Below, in pieces: positions 27,101 through 36,333 of a stretch of 64,000 bases of DNA (positions within the stretch are counted from its first letter, which is position 1; each line of letters starts with the position of its first letter). The stretch comes from Struthio camelus (taxonomy: Eukaryota > Chordata > Aves > Struthioniformes > Struthionidae), in the NCBI RefSeq assembly GCF_040807025.1, contig NC_090982.1, positions 84,866,963 to 84,930,962 on the forward strand, written 5' to 3'. The notes beneath the pieces are model-generated. The model was not told the origin of the DNA. It was given only the letters and a program-made list of their open reading frames with translations, and did no database searches. The position numbers and the translations under genes are program-made.

Positions 27101-30100
27101 TTATTCAAGATACGTGGAGATGTTAAATAAACCTCTCTGGTTTGATTTAGTACCTTAAGTGATTGCGTATTTAGGAAGTGCAGCAGAATGAAGCACAGAT
27201 ACAGGATAACCTCTAATAAAATACTGTTAATAACTTACCTTTTTAACTACATTGAATATGTTAATTGCAACTTAAAGATCATTATATTACCCACACAGAA
27301 ATTCCTCATGTCTAGTCTGTCCATTACATTCCATCATTTTAAGGTCACCCCAGATCAACATGTGGGGTTCAATCTAGAAATCAAACTCCTAAGCCAGCTG
27401 CCGTACATAGTACAGTGTTATTAACACGTATAAAATAAAAGAGCACCAAAAAAAGCGTTTGGCAGTGCAGCTTTAAAAGCACACGTACAAATAGCTCCCA
27501 GTGGTTTCTTCTTTGCTAACAATTTGGAACCCAAGCTTTAAAGGTCATGCTTACACCTGCAACATGTTTTAACCACCAATTTAAGCGTTATTGTTGAGAA
27601 GACTATATGAATAGGACATGCAACTATAAGGACTCTCCTTTTGTCATATTATCACCATCATCTCTCTCATTCCTCAGTTGCAACACAGTACCTTTACAGT
27701 GTTCCTAGCACACAGGAGAGTACTAGTCACAACTTCACCTGGCCAAGCAGGCAAACGCTGTCCACCCAGACTGGCAAAATAAAGCCAGAGCAGTGACAAG
27801 ACACCAATTCTATTACAAAAGAGAGATCTAATACATGCCAGACTGACTTTAAATTTTTTATTTCAATATGGTATCCGAATGCTACGGCTCACCACATTTC
27901 TTTGATTGCAGAACTTCAGTACTGGAGGGTCAAGAGGAAAAACTGAAAATACGGATTGTATTTTCAATATTTATAAACCCTAATTTTCCACTAATTTTGT
28001 TAAATTCTCCCCCTCCCCATAGGAGGCACAGGCACAATTCCACCTCTTCTAAGAGGTCTTTCTAAATGGCCATGAAACTATCAATAGTGTCACACACAAA
28101 TCAGTTCTGACACAGGCATATTTGTCTGCCTATAAAGGGTTTTTATTTTTCCATACAGATCAAAGTAATACATTACTTCAAAATCTGATCAAATACAACT
28201 AGAAGGAAAATCGTTGTCTTCTAAACTAGAGAGCAGCAACCTGTCAAGGACTGCATGCAGACTGACCTATTCTTCACCAAATCAGAGCCAGGATGCCAGC
28301 AGAAACTCAAGAGGGGAGCAAGAAGATGCTCTCTCTCTCAAAGCAATAAAATACAACCAACCACCTTACTTGCAGTATTTTGCTCAGATGCAAACCATAG
28401 CCTCAAGCTATATCTTGGTGAATTGAGAATTCGGTAGGAGCTGTAGCATCTTCACTTGCTCACAGATGGCTCTCAGAAGGAGCTGTAGTTCCCAGCTCCC
28501 GAGCGTTATATTCTGTTCAGGAATCTGTCCACGTGCCACCTTTGGCCTCCAGGCTACAGGCTGCCGACCTCTGTTCCAAGTCCATCTTTACCCACATAAT
28601 CCCTTTGACACTCATAGGGCTACTCACGAGCGATGGTTATGGAAAAAAGGTGTGAGCCACGTTTAGAAACACATCAATGAACAGCTGGTCTGGAAATTCT
28701 CTCTCTTAATTTAAAGAAAAAAGAAAAAAGTGGTGCTCACCATGTCATCTCACTACTAACTCCTTAATATTCCATAAACTGACAACCTACAGGATTTAAC
28801 AAACTGCTAATTAATAGAGGCCTTATCTGAAGCAGCTTCTCTCTCTCTCTTCAAAGCTTAGGGTCTGCAAGGGTAAACCCCTTATCTTGGACTTTCTTCA
28901 GCATTACCTTGAAAAGTGACTATGGTTACAACTATTTCTGAACCTTTAAACAAAAGTAAACATTTCCAAAAGGCACGATGTAACAGCAGGTTCTTGTGAA
29001 TCTCTTAGTTTTCTTGCACCACAGGGAAAGCCTTCTTTCAGTCACAAGCCTTTGGGTTGTACCTCCCCAGAACTTTTAAAGATCCAGATGATGGTAGGGA
29101 TGGCACTAACAAACATCAAAACTTTTTTTATTCTTCAGCTTGAGAATAAAAACATACTGCCCCTGCAAGCTTCCTTCAAAAATAGGATTTAAGGCAAAAC
29201 TCTGACCTCCCACTTTTAATCAGTCCCTAACAGCTTACTAGAAGAAATTCAACTCTCCAAATTGTCCTAGTGTCCTTTTATAAGGCAGGCAGAGATCACA
29301 TATTACAGGAAGCTGCAATCAACATGAGAGCAGCAAACAATACTGCCATAAAAGAACCCTGTAGGTTAATCTATAAAGCAGCAGTTTAAGATCACTCCTG
29401 AAGGTCAATTCATGGAATCTGAGAACGAGGGGAGAAAAAAAAATCCTGCAAACAAAAGAAAAACAAACCACACACTCTTTGGCCAAAAGTAGGAAGAGAT
29501 TGTTGTCAGAAATAAATTTTAAACAAGCCCAATGTCTACTAGACACATGCAAACATTAAAAAAAAAAAAAAGGCGACTTATCAGCACTAGTAAAGGCCTT
29601 TAAGACAAGAGGCAGTCTTCTATATTTCTTCCAACAAATATCCAGAGGTTTCCCAAAATGGACCACGAATTACTATCAGCTGTGTGCTGGGCAGACATTC
29701 AGACAAGCTCCAGACTAGTGGATTCATTTCACAGGTGCTCCAATTTACAGATAAGATGGAAACATCAAAAGAGGTTTCTTCAGAGTAGTATTTAACTACC
29801 AATACCCTTTAACTTCCAGCGAAGAGAACAGTAGTAGTCCTGCAGTTGGCCTGAAACCCAGTTCCTCTTTCCCTCATAATGCCAGTGTTACTTCTGGCAA
29901 GTGACTCAGGGGCATAACTATATTTCAAAGGTATTTAGATACCCAGGAAGAGTCTACCAATGCTTTTACACATCTAGGTAAGCGAGTACAGTGCTTTGGA
30001 AGAAGGGAATCACGTCTCTGGTGCAAGTGCCCAGAAGAGGCACTACGTGAGTGAGTAACCTCTAAAAACCTTACACTGGGGTTTAGCCACCAACGTAGCT

Positions 30101-31447
30101 ACACAAGTTTGAAAGATCTTGGAGAGAGGGCTTGAAATGAGTCAGGACAGGCAAGAGGAAAATAAGCAACACAAACAGGAACGTTTTAAAAAAAATAATA
30201 TATATATATTTTTTTTCTTTTCGCACCTTTAGGTTTAAAAGGTGTTGCTTACTTCCTCCCCCCACCAAGACTGAGACAGAGCACTGCTGTCCAAAGAAAA
30301 CCCCAAAAAACGACAAAAAAAACCCTACAACTCAGTAATAAAAGTCTGACAGAAACAACCGAGCTCCTCACCGACACTACAGTCGCTTCAACCAAAGCGG
30401 TGTTAGTACTGGAAGAAGCCCCGGTAAAGGAAATTCTCCAGCGATTGCAGCATATTTCCTACCGCTGGTCAGACTACTACAGCCAGCTCAGCCATCGGAC
30501 CTTTCCCTGCACTAAAGCCTAACTCACACGGCTTCATATTTAACTGGCTTTTTCCCCTTTTCCTCCTCCTTTCTTCTCCTCCTCTCCTCTCTCCATTTTG
30601 TACAAAAGCCTGGGCAGGGGGGGAGGACTTCAGTGTTCACGTTGCGCTCGACAGGCAGCACTTTCGCAGGCGCGGATGCTGCCTAAGCACCTAGGGACGC
30701 TTCGCCGCCTAACAAAGATACTAGCAGACTCTTCAGGAGACGTAGAGGCCTTTGAGGGGAGATTAGAAACAGTTATATATATATAGAGAGAGAGATATAA
30801 ATATATATATGGAAGAGAGGATGCAGGCAGCTCTTCACGTCCCCAAGTACAACACAAAAGGCGGCCGATTAAAAACGATCAAGCGGGTCTGCGAGGAAAT
30901 ACTGGTAGGGACGCTTCAGAGAGGCGCCTTTGGCGATCAGACAGCAGTTCATGAGTAAAAATGAAAATTATGAAAAAAAGGCGGGGGGGGGGGAAGGGGA
31001 GAGAGGGAGAAGGGGCAGTGACCGCACACGCGGCCTGGCCCTGCCGGGGCGCCGGCGGCAGCGCAGGGCGCGCACAGCCTGGCCGGGATGGAGCGGAGCC
31101 CCCGGCCCGGCGGCGGCTACAACGGCAGGCCGGGCCGCAGCCGCCGAGAGAGGGCTTTTAAGATGTCGGGGGGGGGGGGGAAATGAGAGAAAATAATAAG
31201 GTGAAAATGGAAACTGGTGTCGCCCGGTGCGCCGTTCCCCGCCCGCCCCGCATCCGCCTCGGCGCCGAGGCCGCGCTAACGGCGGCGCCGCTCCCTCCCG
31301 CGGTGGTTCCGGCCCCTGCGCGGCGGCGGCTCCCCGCGCCCCGGCCCGGCGTGAGGGTCTCCCCCGCCGCGGGCGACATCTTAGCGGCGCGCTTCCCCCG
31401 CCGCCGCCTCGCGCCCTCCTCACCCGCAGCTCCTCGAAATCCGCCAT
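1..31447 (-). CDS. PIAS2: PIAS2 gene, coding span (14 exons, 3' end cut by window edge)
   Basis: Protein inhibitor of activated STAT 2 (PIASx), a nuclear SUMO E3 ligase that brings SUMO-loaded UBC9 to transcription factors. Fourteen exons splice in frame to 596 codons plus one base; the human beta form is about 621 residues, so roughly 25 C-terminal residues lie off the left edge. Domains in order: SAP DNA-binding domain with an LQVLL motif (19-23), PINIT domain (about 135-300, with PLNIT at 260-264), SP-RING (about 345-400, zinc ligands C362, H364, C385, C388), SUMO-interacting motif VIDLT (469-473) followed by an acidic SSSDEEED stretch, then a Ser/Thr-rich tail. All introns are GT-AG. The tail matches the beta-type end (FLSLIPVD...). 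I did not find the alternative alpha-type terminal exon by eye. The identity rests on near-identity with the human protein as known to me; no database search was run. Confidence 0.97.
104..1636 (-). other. PIAS2 intron 13
   Basis: 1533 bp between exons 13 and 14. Contains short A and T runs (about 627-640 and 1580-1596). No repeat or RNA gene recognised. Confidence 0.85.
1637..1674 (-). CDS. PIAS2: PIAS2 coding micro-exon 13
   Basis: 38 nt, phase 1 to 0. Acceptor tctttctag, donor TCACAG|GTATGT. It encodes [13 protein letters not shown] (human has VDPQ). Found by looking for the FLSLIPVD peptide between exons 12 and 14; too short for ordinary open-reading-frame detection. Confidence 0.93.
2913..2977. 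repeat. 65-bp dispersed repeat, copy A
   Basis: Starts with 30 bases identical to copy B at 4182-4246 and continues with about nine mismatches in the remaining 35 bases, with no gaps. The family is not recognised. It lies in PIAS2 intron 12. Confidence 0.75.
3204..3252 (+). repeat. CA/CACC microsatellite
   Basis: A-run followed by (CA)n interrupted once by CG, then (CAC)n. Simple sequence repeat in PIAS2 intron 12. Confidence 0.85.
3516..3655 (-). CDS. PIAS2: PIAS2 coding exon 12
   Basis: 140 nt, phase 2 to 1. Acceptor gtttaaaacag, donor CTGCCAG|GTAGGT. It encodes [20 protein letters not shown] then [20 protein letters not shown] and DLP (residues 503-549), a Ser/Thr/Pro-rich tail. The end of this exon is where the known alpha and beta forms diverge in mammals. 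Confidence 0.96.
4182..4246. repeat. 65-bp dispersed repeat, copy B
   Basis: Second copy of the repeat at 2913-2977, in the same orientation 1269 bp away and in the neighbouring intron 11. Sequence outside the 65 bp does not match by eye. Confidence 0.75.
4850..5410. mobile_element. Possible transposon-derived segment (family not recognised)
   Basis: About 560 bp with many CpGs inside an otherwise CpG-poor intron, including an A run (4968-4979) preceded by TTTATTATTATTTTAAT, and abutting the CR1 3' end at 5411. CpG retention inside an intron suggests a fairly recent insertion, perhaps an LTR or other element. No coding domain, primer-binding site or target duplication could be shown. Confidence 0.3.
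5411..5485 (-). mobile_element. CR1 LINE, 3' end fragment
   Basis: Reads TCACAGAATCACAGAATGA followed by a GGCCAAGGTCGGAAAGGACC-like block and GGAGATCATT. In reverse orientation this is the conserved 3' end of avian CR1 with two copies of its 8-bp tail unit ATTCTGTG. The 3' end is at 5411, so the element points leftward and is heavily 5'-truncated. Confidence 0.85.
5931..6102 (-). CDS. PIAS2: PIAS2 coding exon 11 (SUMO-interacting motif)
   Basis: 172 nt, phase 1 to 2. Acceptor cttcttgtttag. It encodes [20 protein letters not shown] (residues 464-483), where VIDLT is a SUMO-interacting motif with acidic and phosphorylatable flanks. It ends AAAGG|GTTTGT, a weak donor (T at +3) chosen because it gives KGVL across the junction, as in the human protein. 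Confidence 0.95.
6564..6697 (-). CDS. PIAS2: PIAS2 coding exon 10
   Basis: 134 nt, phase 2 to 1. Acceptor ttaactttttcag, donor GAAA|GTATGT. It encodes [20 protein letters not shown], then [12 protein letters not shown] and CTKIE (residues 401-445), the conserved SP-RING C-terminal extension. Confidence 0.97.
7317..7477 (-). CDS. PIAS2: PIAS2 coding exon 9 (SP-RING core)
   Basis: 161 nt, phase 0 to 2. Acceptor catcttctgcag, donor GATGG|GTAAGA. It carries the catalytic SP-RING core: C357, C362, H364, C367, then WICPVC with C385 and C388. By family knowledge the C-x-H...C-x2-C set binds the single zinc and the surface recruits UBC9. All ligands are intact, so an active E3 is expected. Confidence 0.97.
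8373..8446 (-). CDS. PIAS2: PIAS2 coding exon 8 (start of SP-RING)
   Basis: 74 nt, phase 1 to 0. Acceptor tttaatag, donor TGTCCT|GTAAGT. It encodes [20 protein letters not shown] followed by SLMCP, the entry to the SP-RING (C346-P347). Confidence 0.96.
9091..9196 (-). CDS. PIAS2: PIAS2 coding exon 7
   Basis: 106 nt, phase 0 to 1. Acceptor cgctttttttgtag, donor CACTAA|GTAAGT. It encodes [20 protein letters not shown] and on to NPDHSRAL (residues 288-322), the end of the PINIT domain and the linker to the SP-RING. Confidence 0.96.
9197..12352 (-). other. PIAS2 intron 6
   Basis: 3156 bp. Mostly unremarkable AT-rich sequence with pyrimidine-rich patches. Short open frames here have no recognisable content. 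Nothing else seen. Confidence 0.8.
12353..12487 (-). CDS. PIAS2: PIAS2 coding exon 6 (PLNIT motif)
   Basis: 135 nt, 45 codons, phase 0 to 0. Acceptor cttcccatag, donor GGAAAG|GTAAAT. It encodes residues 243-287, with the signature PLNIT at 260-264 (the PINIT motif of the family) and [10 protein letters not shown] at the end. The exon is frame-neutral, so skipping it would keep the frame but remove the PINIT signature. Confidence 0.97.
12488..17653 (-). other. PIAS2 intron 5
   Basis: 5166 bp, the second largest intron in the gene. Contains a T run at about 15190-15207 and a 15-base G run at 17266-17280. An open frame of 122 codons (12997-13365, minus) is not recognised and lacks support. Confidence 0.8.
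17266..17280 (+). repeat. 15-base G homopolymer
   Basis: Uninterrupted G run in PIAS2 intron 5, reading as C in the transcript. The length is likely to be unreliable in sequencing. Confidence 0.85.
17654..17744 (-). CDS. PIAS2: PIAS2 coding exon 5 (PINIT)
   Basis: 91 nt, phase 2 to 0. Acceptor gatgtag, donor TTGCCG|GTAAGC. It encodes [18 protein letters not shown]...VNGKLFPLP (residues 212-242), inside the PINIT domain. Confidence 0.97.
17869..17919 (-). CDS. PIAS2: PIAS2 coding exon 4 (PINIT)
   Basis: 51 nt, phase 2 to 2. Acceptor ctttgcaacag, donor CTAAG|GTATCT. It encodes [17 protein letters not shown]. Too short to stand out as an open reading frame; found by frame continuity. A 124-bp intron, the shortest in the gene, separates it from exon 5. 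Confidence 0.95.
17920..18554 (-). other. PIAS2 intron 3
   Basis: 635 bp with no recognised element. The 124-bp intron 4 (17745-17868) follows after exon 4. Confidence 0.8.
18555..18639 (-). CDS. PIAS2: PIAS2 coding exon 3 (PINIT)
   Basis: 85 nt, phase 1 to 2. Acceptor ctctctttcag, donor CCAG|GTAAGT. It encodes [15 protein letters not shown]...REICIS, part of the PINIT domain (residues 167-194). The length and both phases agree with the flanking exons. Confidence 0.96.
18735..18796. repeat. 41-bp-period duplication with central palindrome
   Basis: A 21-bp unit (CATCATTTATGAATATAATC plus A) occurs identically at 18735-18755 and 18776-18796. Between and overlapping them is an inverted repeat at 18758-18779 with 10-bp arms GATGAATATA and TATATTCATC around GT. 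Confidence 0.85.
21299..21312 (+). repeat. 14-base G homopolymer
   Basis: Uninterrupted G run in PIAS2 intron 2. Confidence 0.85.
22269..22743 (-). CDS. PIAS2: PIAS2 coding exon 2 (SAP domain)
   Basis: 475 nt, residues 9-166. A pyrimidine-rich acceptor (tttctttctag) is followed by AATATGGTATC. The exon ends CTAG|GTAAGT (phase 1). It encodes the SAP domain (about 11-45) with the LQVLL coregulator motif at 19-23, then a Pro/Ser-rich linker ([14 protein letters not shown]), and the start of the PINIT domain ([16 protein letters not shown]). An internal Met at residue 10 could act as a secondary start but has no special context. Confidence 0.97.
24373..24388 (+). repeat. 16-base C homopolymer
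   Basis: Uninterrupted C run in PIAS2 intron 1, hence a G run in the transcript, about 50 bp from a T run at 24309-24322. Confidence 0.85.
30550..30597 (+). repeat. Polypyrimidine tract
   Basis: Almost pure C/T (TTTTCCCC, TTTTCCTCCTCC, TTTCTTCTCCTCC, TCTCCTCTCTCC) in PIAS2 intron 1, so the PIAS2 RNA is purine-rich here. Such tracts can form triplex DNA. Confidence 0.7.
30773..30811. repeat. TA/GA microsatellite
   Basis: TATATATATATA followed by AGAGAGAGAGA and another TA run, in PIAS2 intron 1. Confidence 0.85.
30983..31018 (+). other. G-rich, quadruplex-prone tract
   Basis: An 11-base G run followed by AAGGGGAGAGAGGGAGAAGG and a final GG. It lies on the strand opposite to PIAS2 sense, at the downstream border of the CpG island. 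Confidence 0.6.
31424..31447 (-). CDS. PIAS2: PIAS2 coding exon 1
   Basis: Start codon at 31447-31445. It encodes the eight residues MADFEELR and ends in a CGG|GTGAGG donor. The intron phase is 0. The next exon begins with codons for N and M, giving the family's usual N terminus. The first exon lies inside a CpG island, and the ATG itself sits in an ATGGCGG context that resembles a YY1 site. Confidence 0.95.
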
Positions 31448-31537
31448 TTTCTACCCGCTGCTGCTGGTGGTGCCGCCGCCGCCGTCGCCGGGCCCCGCCG
31501 CGGCCGCCACCATCGTGCACCCCGTGCGCGCCCCCGG

Positions 31538-31543
31538 CACGTG
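31538..31543. promoter_or_regulatory. CACGTG E-box
   Basis: Palindromic E-box within GGCACGTGACGG, 91 bp upstream of the PIAS2 ATG. It fits USF/MAX/MITF-type bHLH-Zip factors. Binding is inferred from motif only. Confidence 0.55.
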
Positions 31544-31610
31544 ACGGCGGAGGGCGGCGCCGGCCGCGGCGGGCGGGCGGGCCCGGGACAGCGGCGGCGG
31601 CGGGGGGGGG

Positions 31611-31630
31611 ACGGACGGACGGACAGACGG
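31611..31630 (+). repeat. GGAC tetranucleotide repeat
   Basis: Imperfect ACGG/GGAC tetranucleotide run (with one GGAC to AGAC change) in the PIAS2 CpG island, directly after a nine-base G run at 31602-31610. Confidence 0.7.
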
Positions 31631-31760
31631 AGGGACGCCCGCCCGCCCCCTCCGTGAGGCGAACGCCTCAGCGGCGCCCGGCGCTGGCGGGGAGCGGCGC
31701 GGTCAGCGGCCGCACCGGGCTCCTGCGGCGATCCCGCCTGCTGCAAGAACTGCCGCAGCG

Positions 31761-34700
31761 CTTCAGTAGGATTGCTGTAGGCACAGAAAGAGGAAGACAG
31801 ACAGAAAAAGGAAGAGAGGACAGCTTTTAAAAAAAAAAAAAAGGAGTGTGATTGAAGTGTATTAGATTGAAAGGCTGGAGTTAGGCTGCAGTCTTCTTGC
31901 TTTATCCATCAACAGCGTTTCATTATTTGTGTTACAGTGAAAGCGTGACACATTTTTGTTAATAAAACATGAAGCAAGAAACGTCGCTGGCAGTAAACTT
32001 CAAAACTGGCTAACGCGTTTCCAGCGGTAAGGGAAACGCCGAGACGTTCACAGAAACATGAACGCGGAGGTGCGGCTGACAATGGCACTTTCAAAAGCGG
32101 CCAGAGATCGTTATCTAGTCACAATAATTACCCTAGTCACAATATTGGGTTGCATTGGCAACCGATTAATTGCAATCGAAAGCAAGGGCTGAGCCAACAG
32201 GGCAGGCGAGCAGCCAACCCGACTCGAAGGAGAAGCTGGAGAGAGACATCAGAGAGGTCTGAACTACCAGACACCCCCAAAGGCAGCACGTTTTGCACCA
32301 GGGACGGTTTCAGACAGTGGATTAGAAGTGGCCCAAGTCTACAGTAAGCTTTGCTAGTTCTGGCAGGCCGTTTGGGGGAAGGAAGAGCGGAAACAGCTCT
32401 GCCGCCCCAGAGCGGGAGAGAAAGGCGTACAACCAGACCTCTGCTAAGGCTTAGCTGTAACCACAGATAACTAGTCCTTATTTACATGCGGCCAAACGCA
32501 GGACTAGCTTATAAAAGTTATTACCGTCACGATTTAAACATTATGGTTTTATTGAACAGGCACAAGCCTTTTGTTAGCCCAAAAAATGGGAATGTGCAGT
32601 CTTTAGTCTACTGCTGCGCGCTGTCTGCCACATCATCTGATGAGTTCAGCTCCGTGAACTACGGCCATCAAGCATTTCTTTTTCCCTGCAATTCAATACC
32701 AGACTAAAGGGGCGATCTGCAGGTTGCCTTCTCTTAGATCATCAAAGCACATATCAGCACGGACCAGACCAAAGCTTTCTTTTTTTAAAGCACACCCTCA
32801 ACACATTTCTTCCTTCAAACGCATAGGGAAAAACATCAAGGTTCGAACTCACACCAAAGCCGAGTATTGCCTTTTTATGTACACTCACCTCTCATTTCAT
32901 AACCACATCTGTCAGCCTTCCCATCCATCACATCCCCAACATCTGCTGAGATAAGAGCAAACAGACTATAGTTTGAGTCCTAATGCCTCATGGTCATAAG
33001 AGAGTAAGAAAGAGCTTACCTTACTTAGTCTGCCCTATTTTTCCCTTGAAGGGCTGCCTAGAGCTCTCCCTCACTACTGCTGGTTTGTTTTTCCCCATCT
33101 TTCCTTATAGCCTTCCTCCTACTTGTCCTTGGGGCCACACACTTGAAAAAACAAGTACTTGGTCTTCCTCAAGTGTTTTCTTACATCCCTAATCCACAAA
33201 AGCATAGGGCACAGGCCTATCTTCTCCTATATCCAGACTGAGCTTTCTCTCAAATGTCTCTCTTAAGAGCTTTTTTAAAAACTGCAATCAATCTCCCCTT
33301 TGCTCTCCTCCTCCTTCAAAAACCCCGTAGGCTTTCAAAATTCTTCACGCACAGACCAGCTCCACTCCCAACCAGGGCCATCTCAGCAGCTTAGCAAAGT
33401 TTCAACTCCTCCAACATTTCTCTTTCCACCCAACTTTTAAGAAACCTACCTCAAACGTAAGACATTCCTCCAGGTTCTGATGTTTCTTCTGTTGCCGCTG
33501 ATATTTCCTCCACCTCTGTTTCCAGTACCTCTTTCTTCCCCTCCTCTTTCCCTCCCAACCCCCCACTGCAGCTCCTGAAGCACTTCCCACACTCTCCCCC
33601 TGAGTCCTTTCTGTTTTTGTATGCCTTGCAACACAGGGCTTGAAGCTGGGTGCAGCACTAGCCATCAGAGGAGCAGACAACCTGCCTTACTCAAGGGCAG
33701 CCAGTTGGCACCCCCATCTGATAGGCTATCACAGCAGCAGTCAGTTTGCCTTTCCAATAAGCTCTAATTAGGGTAGGGAGGGAGCCTATAGGAATTGAGC
33801 ATCCTGCCCCCTCAACAGAGTTAGGCTTGTGAGGAATAAAACGCAGACTGGGCTGAGACCTTCTCTAGTAATCTTTCTAGGGCTGTGTGCAATATGTGCA
33901 TACGAGCACTGGCCCTCCCATAGCTGTATTACCTAGTGCAATATTGACATGTGGGCATCTAAATAAATTATTCCCACAAACACATCCCAGACAGTAAGAA
34001 ACAATACAGCTGCTCCTAGCATTACAGCAATTGCACTAATCAGCGTTATACCTTAACAAACTCCTCCTGTGCTCCTTAACCAGCTGGTAATAGACAACCA
34101 AATACAGATTAGCAGGGATAGGATGAGGGGTCTGAAGTGACTGAATGGGTTAATAGCAGATTTTGTGTGTGCTGTGTTTAAAGCAAGAATGTTACGATAC
34201 AAGCCTCAGGCTTCTCCATGGTCTTTCCTATCCCATAGCTATTTACTTAACACTAGAGAAAGTGGGTGGGAAATTATAACGGGGTAGTGTTTAATGCCCA
34301 CATTCCTGTGTTAGGTCTCAAGCTCTCAAAAGCATGGAAGCTCACAGAAGCCCTTGATTGCTCTACTGCCCATAAAAATATGGGCTTTGATTATGATACA
34401 AGATGTTCTGAATTGGATACTTATTCTATTTATTGGAAAGAAAACTTGTATATGGATGCATTATAGCTGTGCTATCTGCAGCCCAGCTAACTGACAAAGC
34501 AGAGCTTAGCAATGGGATATGATCTTGTATTTGTTATGTCAAGACATACAATGAAGTGCTATATAACTCTAAAGTAATGGTAGGCTCATTAGGTACATGA
34601 ATGTTTAGCACATTAAAATGGAAATTAGAAAACTAATTTATCCTTCTCTGCATTTGTTTTTTTAATCCGTTTTCATGGTGAAATACACGTTAATTAGTTT

Positions 34701-35999
34701 TACTTGCCTATTCTAACATACTAGGGTTATATAACTATATATTGGTTATAAGCACAGCAGAGGAATATTTAAATGTTAGCTATAAAGTTGTTTAACTGAT
34801 TGTTATTATGTTTTATTAAATGAAGTCTATTGAATGTAAAGCCCAGATAATCTGCATACCCTACTAGCAAGGTTTCTGAGTAGACTCTTGATTTGCTTGA
34901 TGACACCTCGGTCCTGCCAATCAGCTCTGTCTGCCCTTGCAGTTCTAATTGCAAGAAAAGGCTTGAAGTTTCATAGACATACCATAGTCCTGAAAACAGC
35001 CTCCTTTACTGTGGTTATGCATTTGTCTCTACAGCCTTTCTGAAAGATTCATTCACAACCATATGGCGAAAATTACCCTTAGGTTTGTGTTCTTATGACT
35101 GAAGACTCTCTCTCTTTTTCCATCAAAATAACAGCAAACCACACATTAAGTTGCTACTACCCCATTAAAAGAGACATTGTAGAAAACACTCTCCAATCAA
35201 GCAAAGACGAGAACCTAGGCTGTTCTCTTAACAGTAGTGAGATTTGGTCTTGGAAACCTAATTGGGATGACTTGAATACCAACTTCAATTATAGGAATTT
35301 CTCTTTCAGAGCAATTCAGAGCAATTTCAGAGCAAGAGAAGCGCCCAGTAATGGAAAACAAACCAATTACCTACTCTGCTGCAACATTAGGGCCACAAAA
35401 TTACACACAAAGTCTAGTAAGGGAGGGCCTAAGCTGGACGCAGGAACATTAATCTGATCCATTTTGTGCACTTCATGGTTTATGGGACAAATCTCATAAA
35501 AAGATATGTATTAAGTGCTTAATAGGATGAAACTGCAATACATGTGCAGCACAACTGACTTAGCAGTTAATGTCTGCTGAAGTCACATGGTTTTGCTTAG
35601 GATATCCCTGAAAGACCAGAGAGGAAGGTTATGGTACACGCAGTTGGAGATTCTTCAGCAAAGGGAGCTCGAGGGAACTGAAAACGTACGTTGGGTTAGC
35701 AGTAGGTGCCAACCGCTGCGATAACTGCCCTTGCTGTGGCAGCTTTGGTCCGCTGGCAGGTGGCTTTTCATGAAAAAAAGACTTGTTGAGGACAACACTC
35801 AGCTTGACAGGCAGCAAGAGAAACCTATGTAGGGATAGCAGATCCATTTATTTTGTTATTCAAATATATTAATCACAGCATTTTGCTGTGAGGTGAGTAG
35901 TAGCCACATACTCAAGCCACAGCTATTTTTTTTTTTTTACCGGTAAAGTGAATGCAACATTTTTTTTCTGTCTTAACCTTAATTAATCTTTAACAGTCC
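31761..35999. other. Intergenic region between PIAS2 and KATNAL2
   Basis: About 4.2 kb between the two CpG islands. A CT-rich stretch runs from about 33190 to 33610. Three copies of TTCAGAGCAA occur at 35305-35335. Open frames, including a 120-codon one at 35095-35457, have no recognisable domain and ordinary AT-rich composition. No gene, RNA or recognised transposon. Confidence 0.7.
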
Positions 36000-36333
36000 A
36001 GCCGGACCGAGGCCAGAGAGCCTCAAGCGGGCACTGAACACCCCACGGTTATACACACGCGCGGGACGGCGGCGGTCTCGCACAGCAGTTAACGGCGTCC
36101 CGCAGGGGCCCTGTGCGAGGCCCGTCTCCCAGCCCGGCCCTCCCTCAGCGCGCCGCCGGCCTTGGTACGAGAGGCAGGCGGCACTCCGCTCCCCCTCGGT
36201 CCCGATCGGCCTCCTCGGCCGAGCCGGGCCTGCCTAACCCCGGGTAGGGTAGAGTCGGGCCGGGCCGGAGCAAGCTCGACCCCAACCCGCCCGCCAAGCC
36301 CCTCAGCCACCTCGCTGAGGGGAACCAAGCAGC

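Larger units (their letters stand above)
22744..31423 (-). other. PIAS2 intron 1
   Basis: 8680 bp, the largest intron in the gene. Holds homopolymer tracts (C at 24373-24388, T at about 24309-24322 and 27012-27029), a polypyrimidine tract at about 30550-30597, a TA/GA microsatellite at about 30773-30811, and the downstream half of the CpG island. A 129-codon minus-strand open frame at 26191-26580 is not recognised. Confidence 0.8.
30980..31760 (-). promoter_or_regulatory. PIAS2 CpG-island promoter
   Basis: Sequence turns abruptly very GC- and CpG-rich here, surrounding the PIAS2 start codon. It contains a CACGTG E-box (31538-31543), several G-runs able to form quadruplexes, and a GGAC tetranucleotide run. 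There is no TATA box, as usual for a housekeeping CpG-island promoter. The transcription start is not determined; it should lie between about 31450 and 31600. Confidence 0.8.

Noticed and set aside
30968..31830. Long open frames on both strands over the PIAS2 CpG island (up to 215 codons)
   Set aside because: Composition artefacts of GC-rich sequence. The minus-strand one includes the genuine first eight PIAS2 residues and then reads into intron 1.
33402..33680. 92-codon basic open frame opposite the CT-rich stretch
   Set aside because: Low-complexity Lys/Arg/Glu/Gly translation of a polypurine strand; no sign of selection.
35095..35457. 120-codon open frame in the intergenic gap
   Set aside because: No recognisable domain, no promoter or splice context, and ordinary AT-rich composition.
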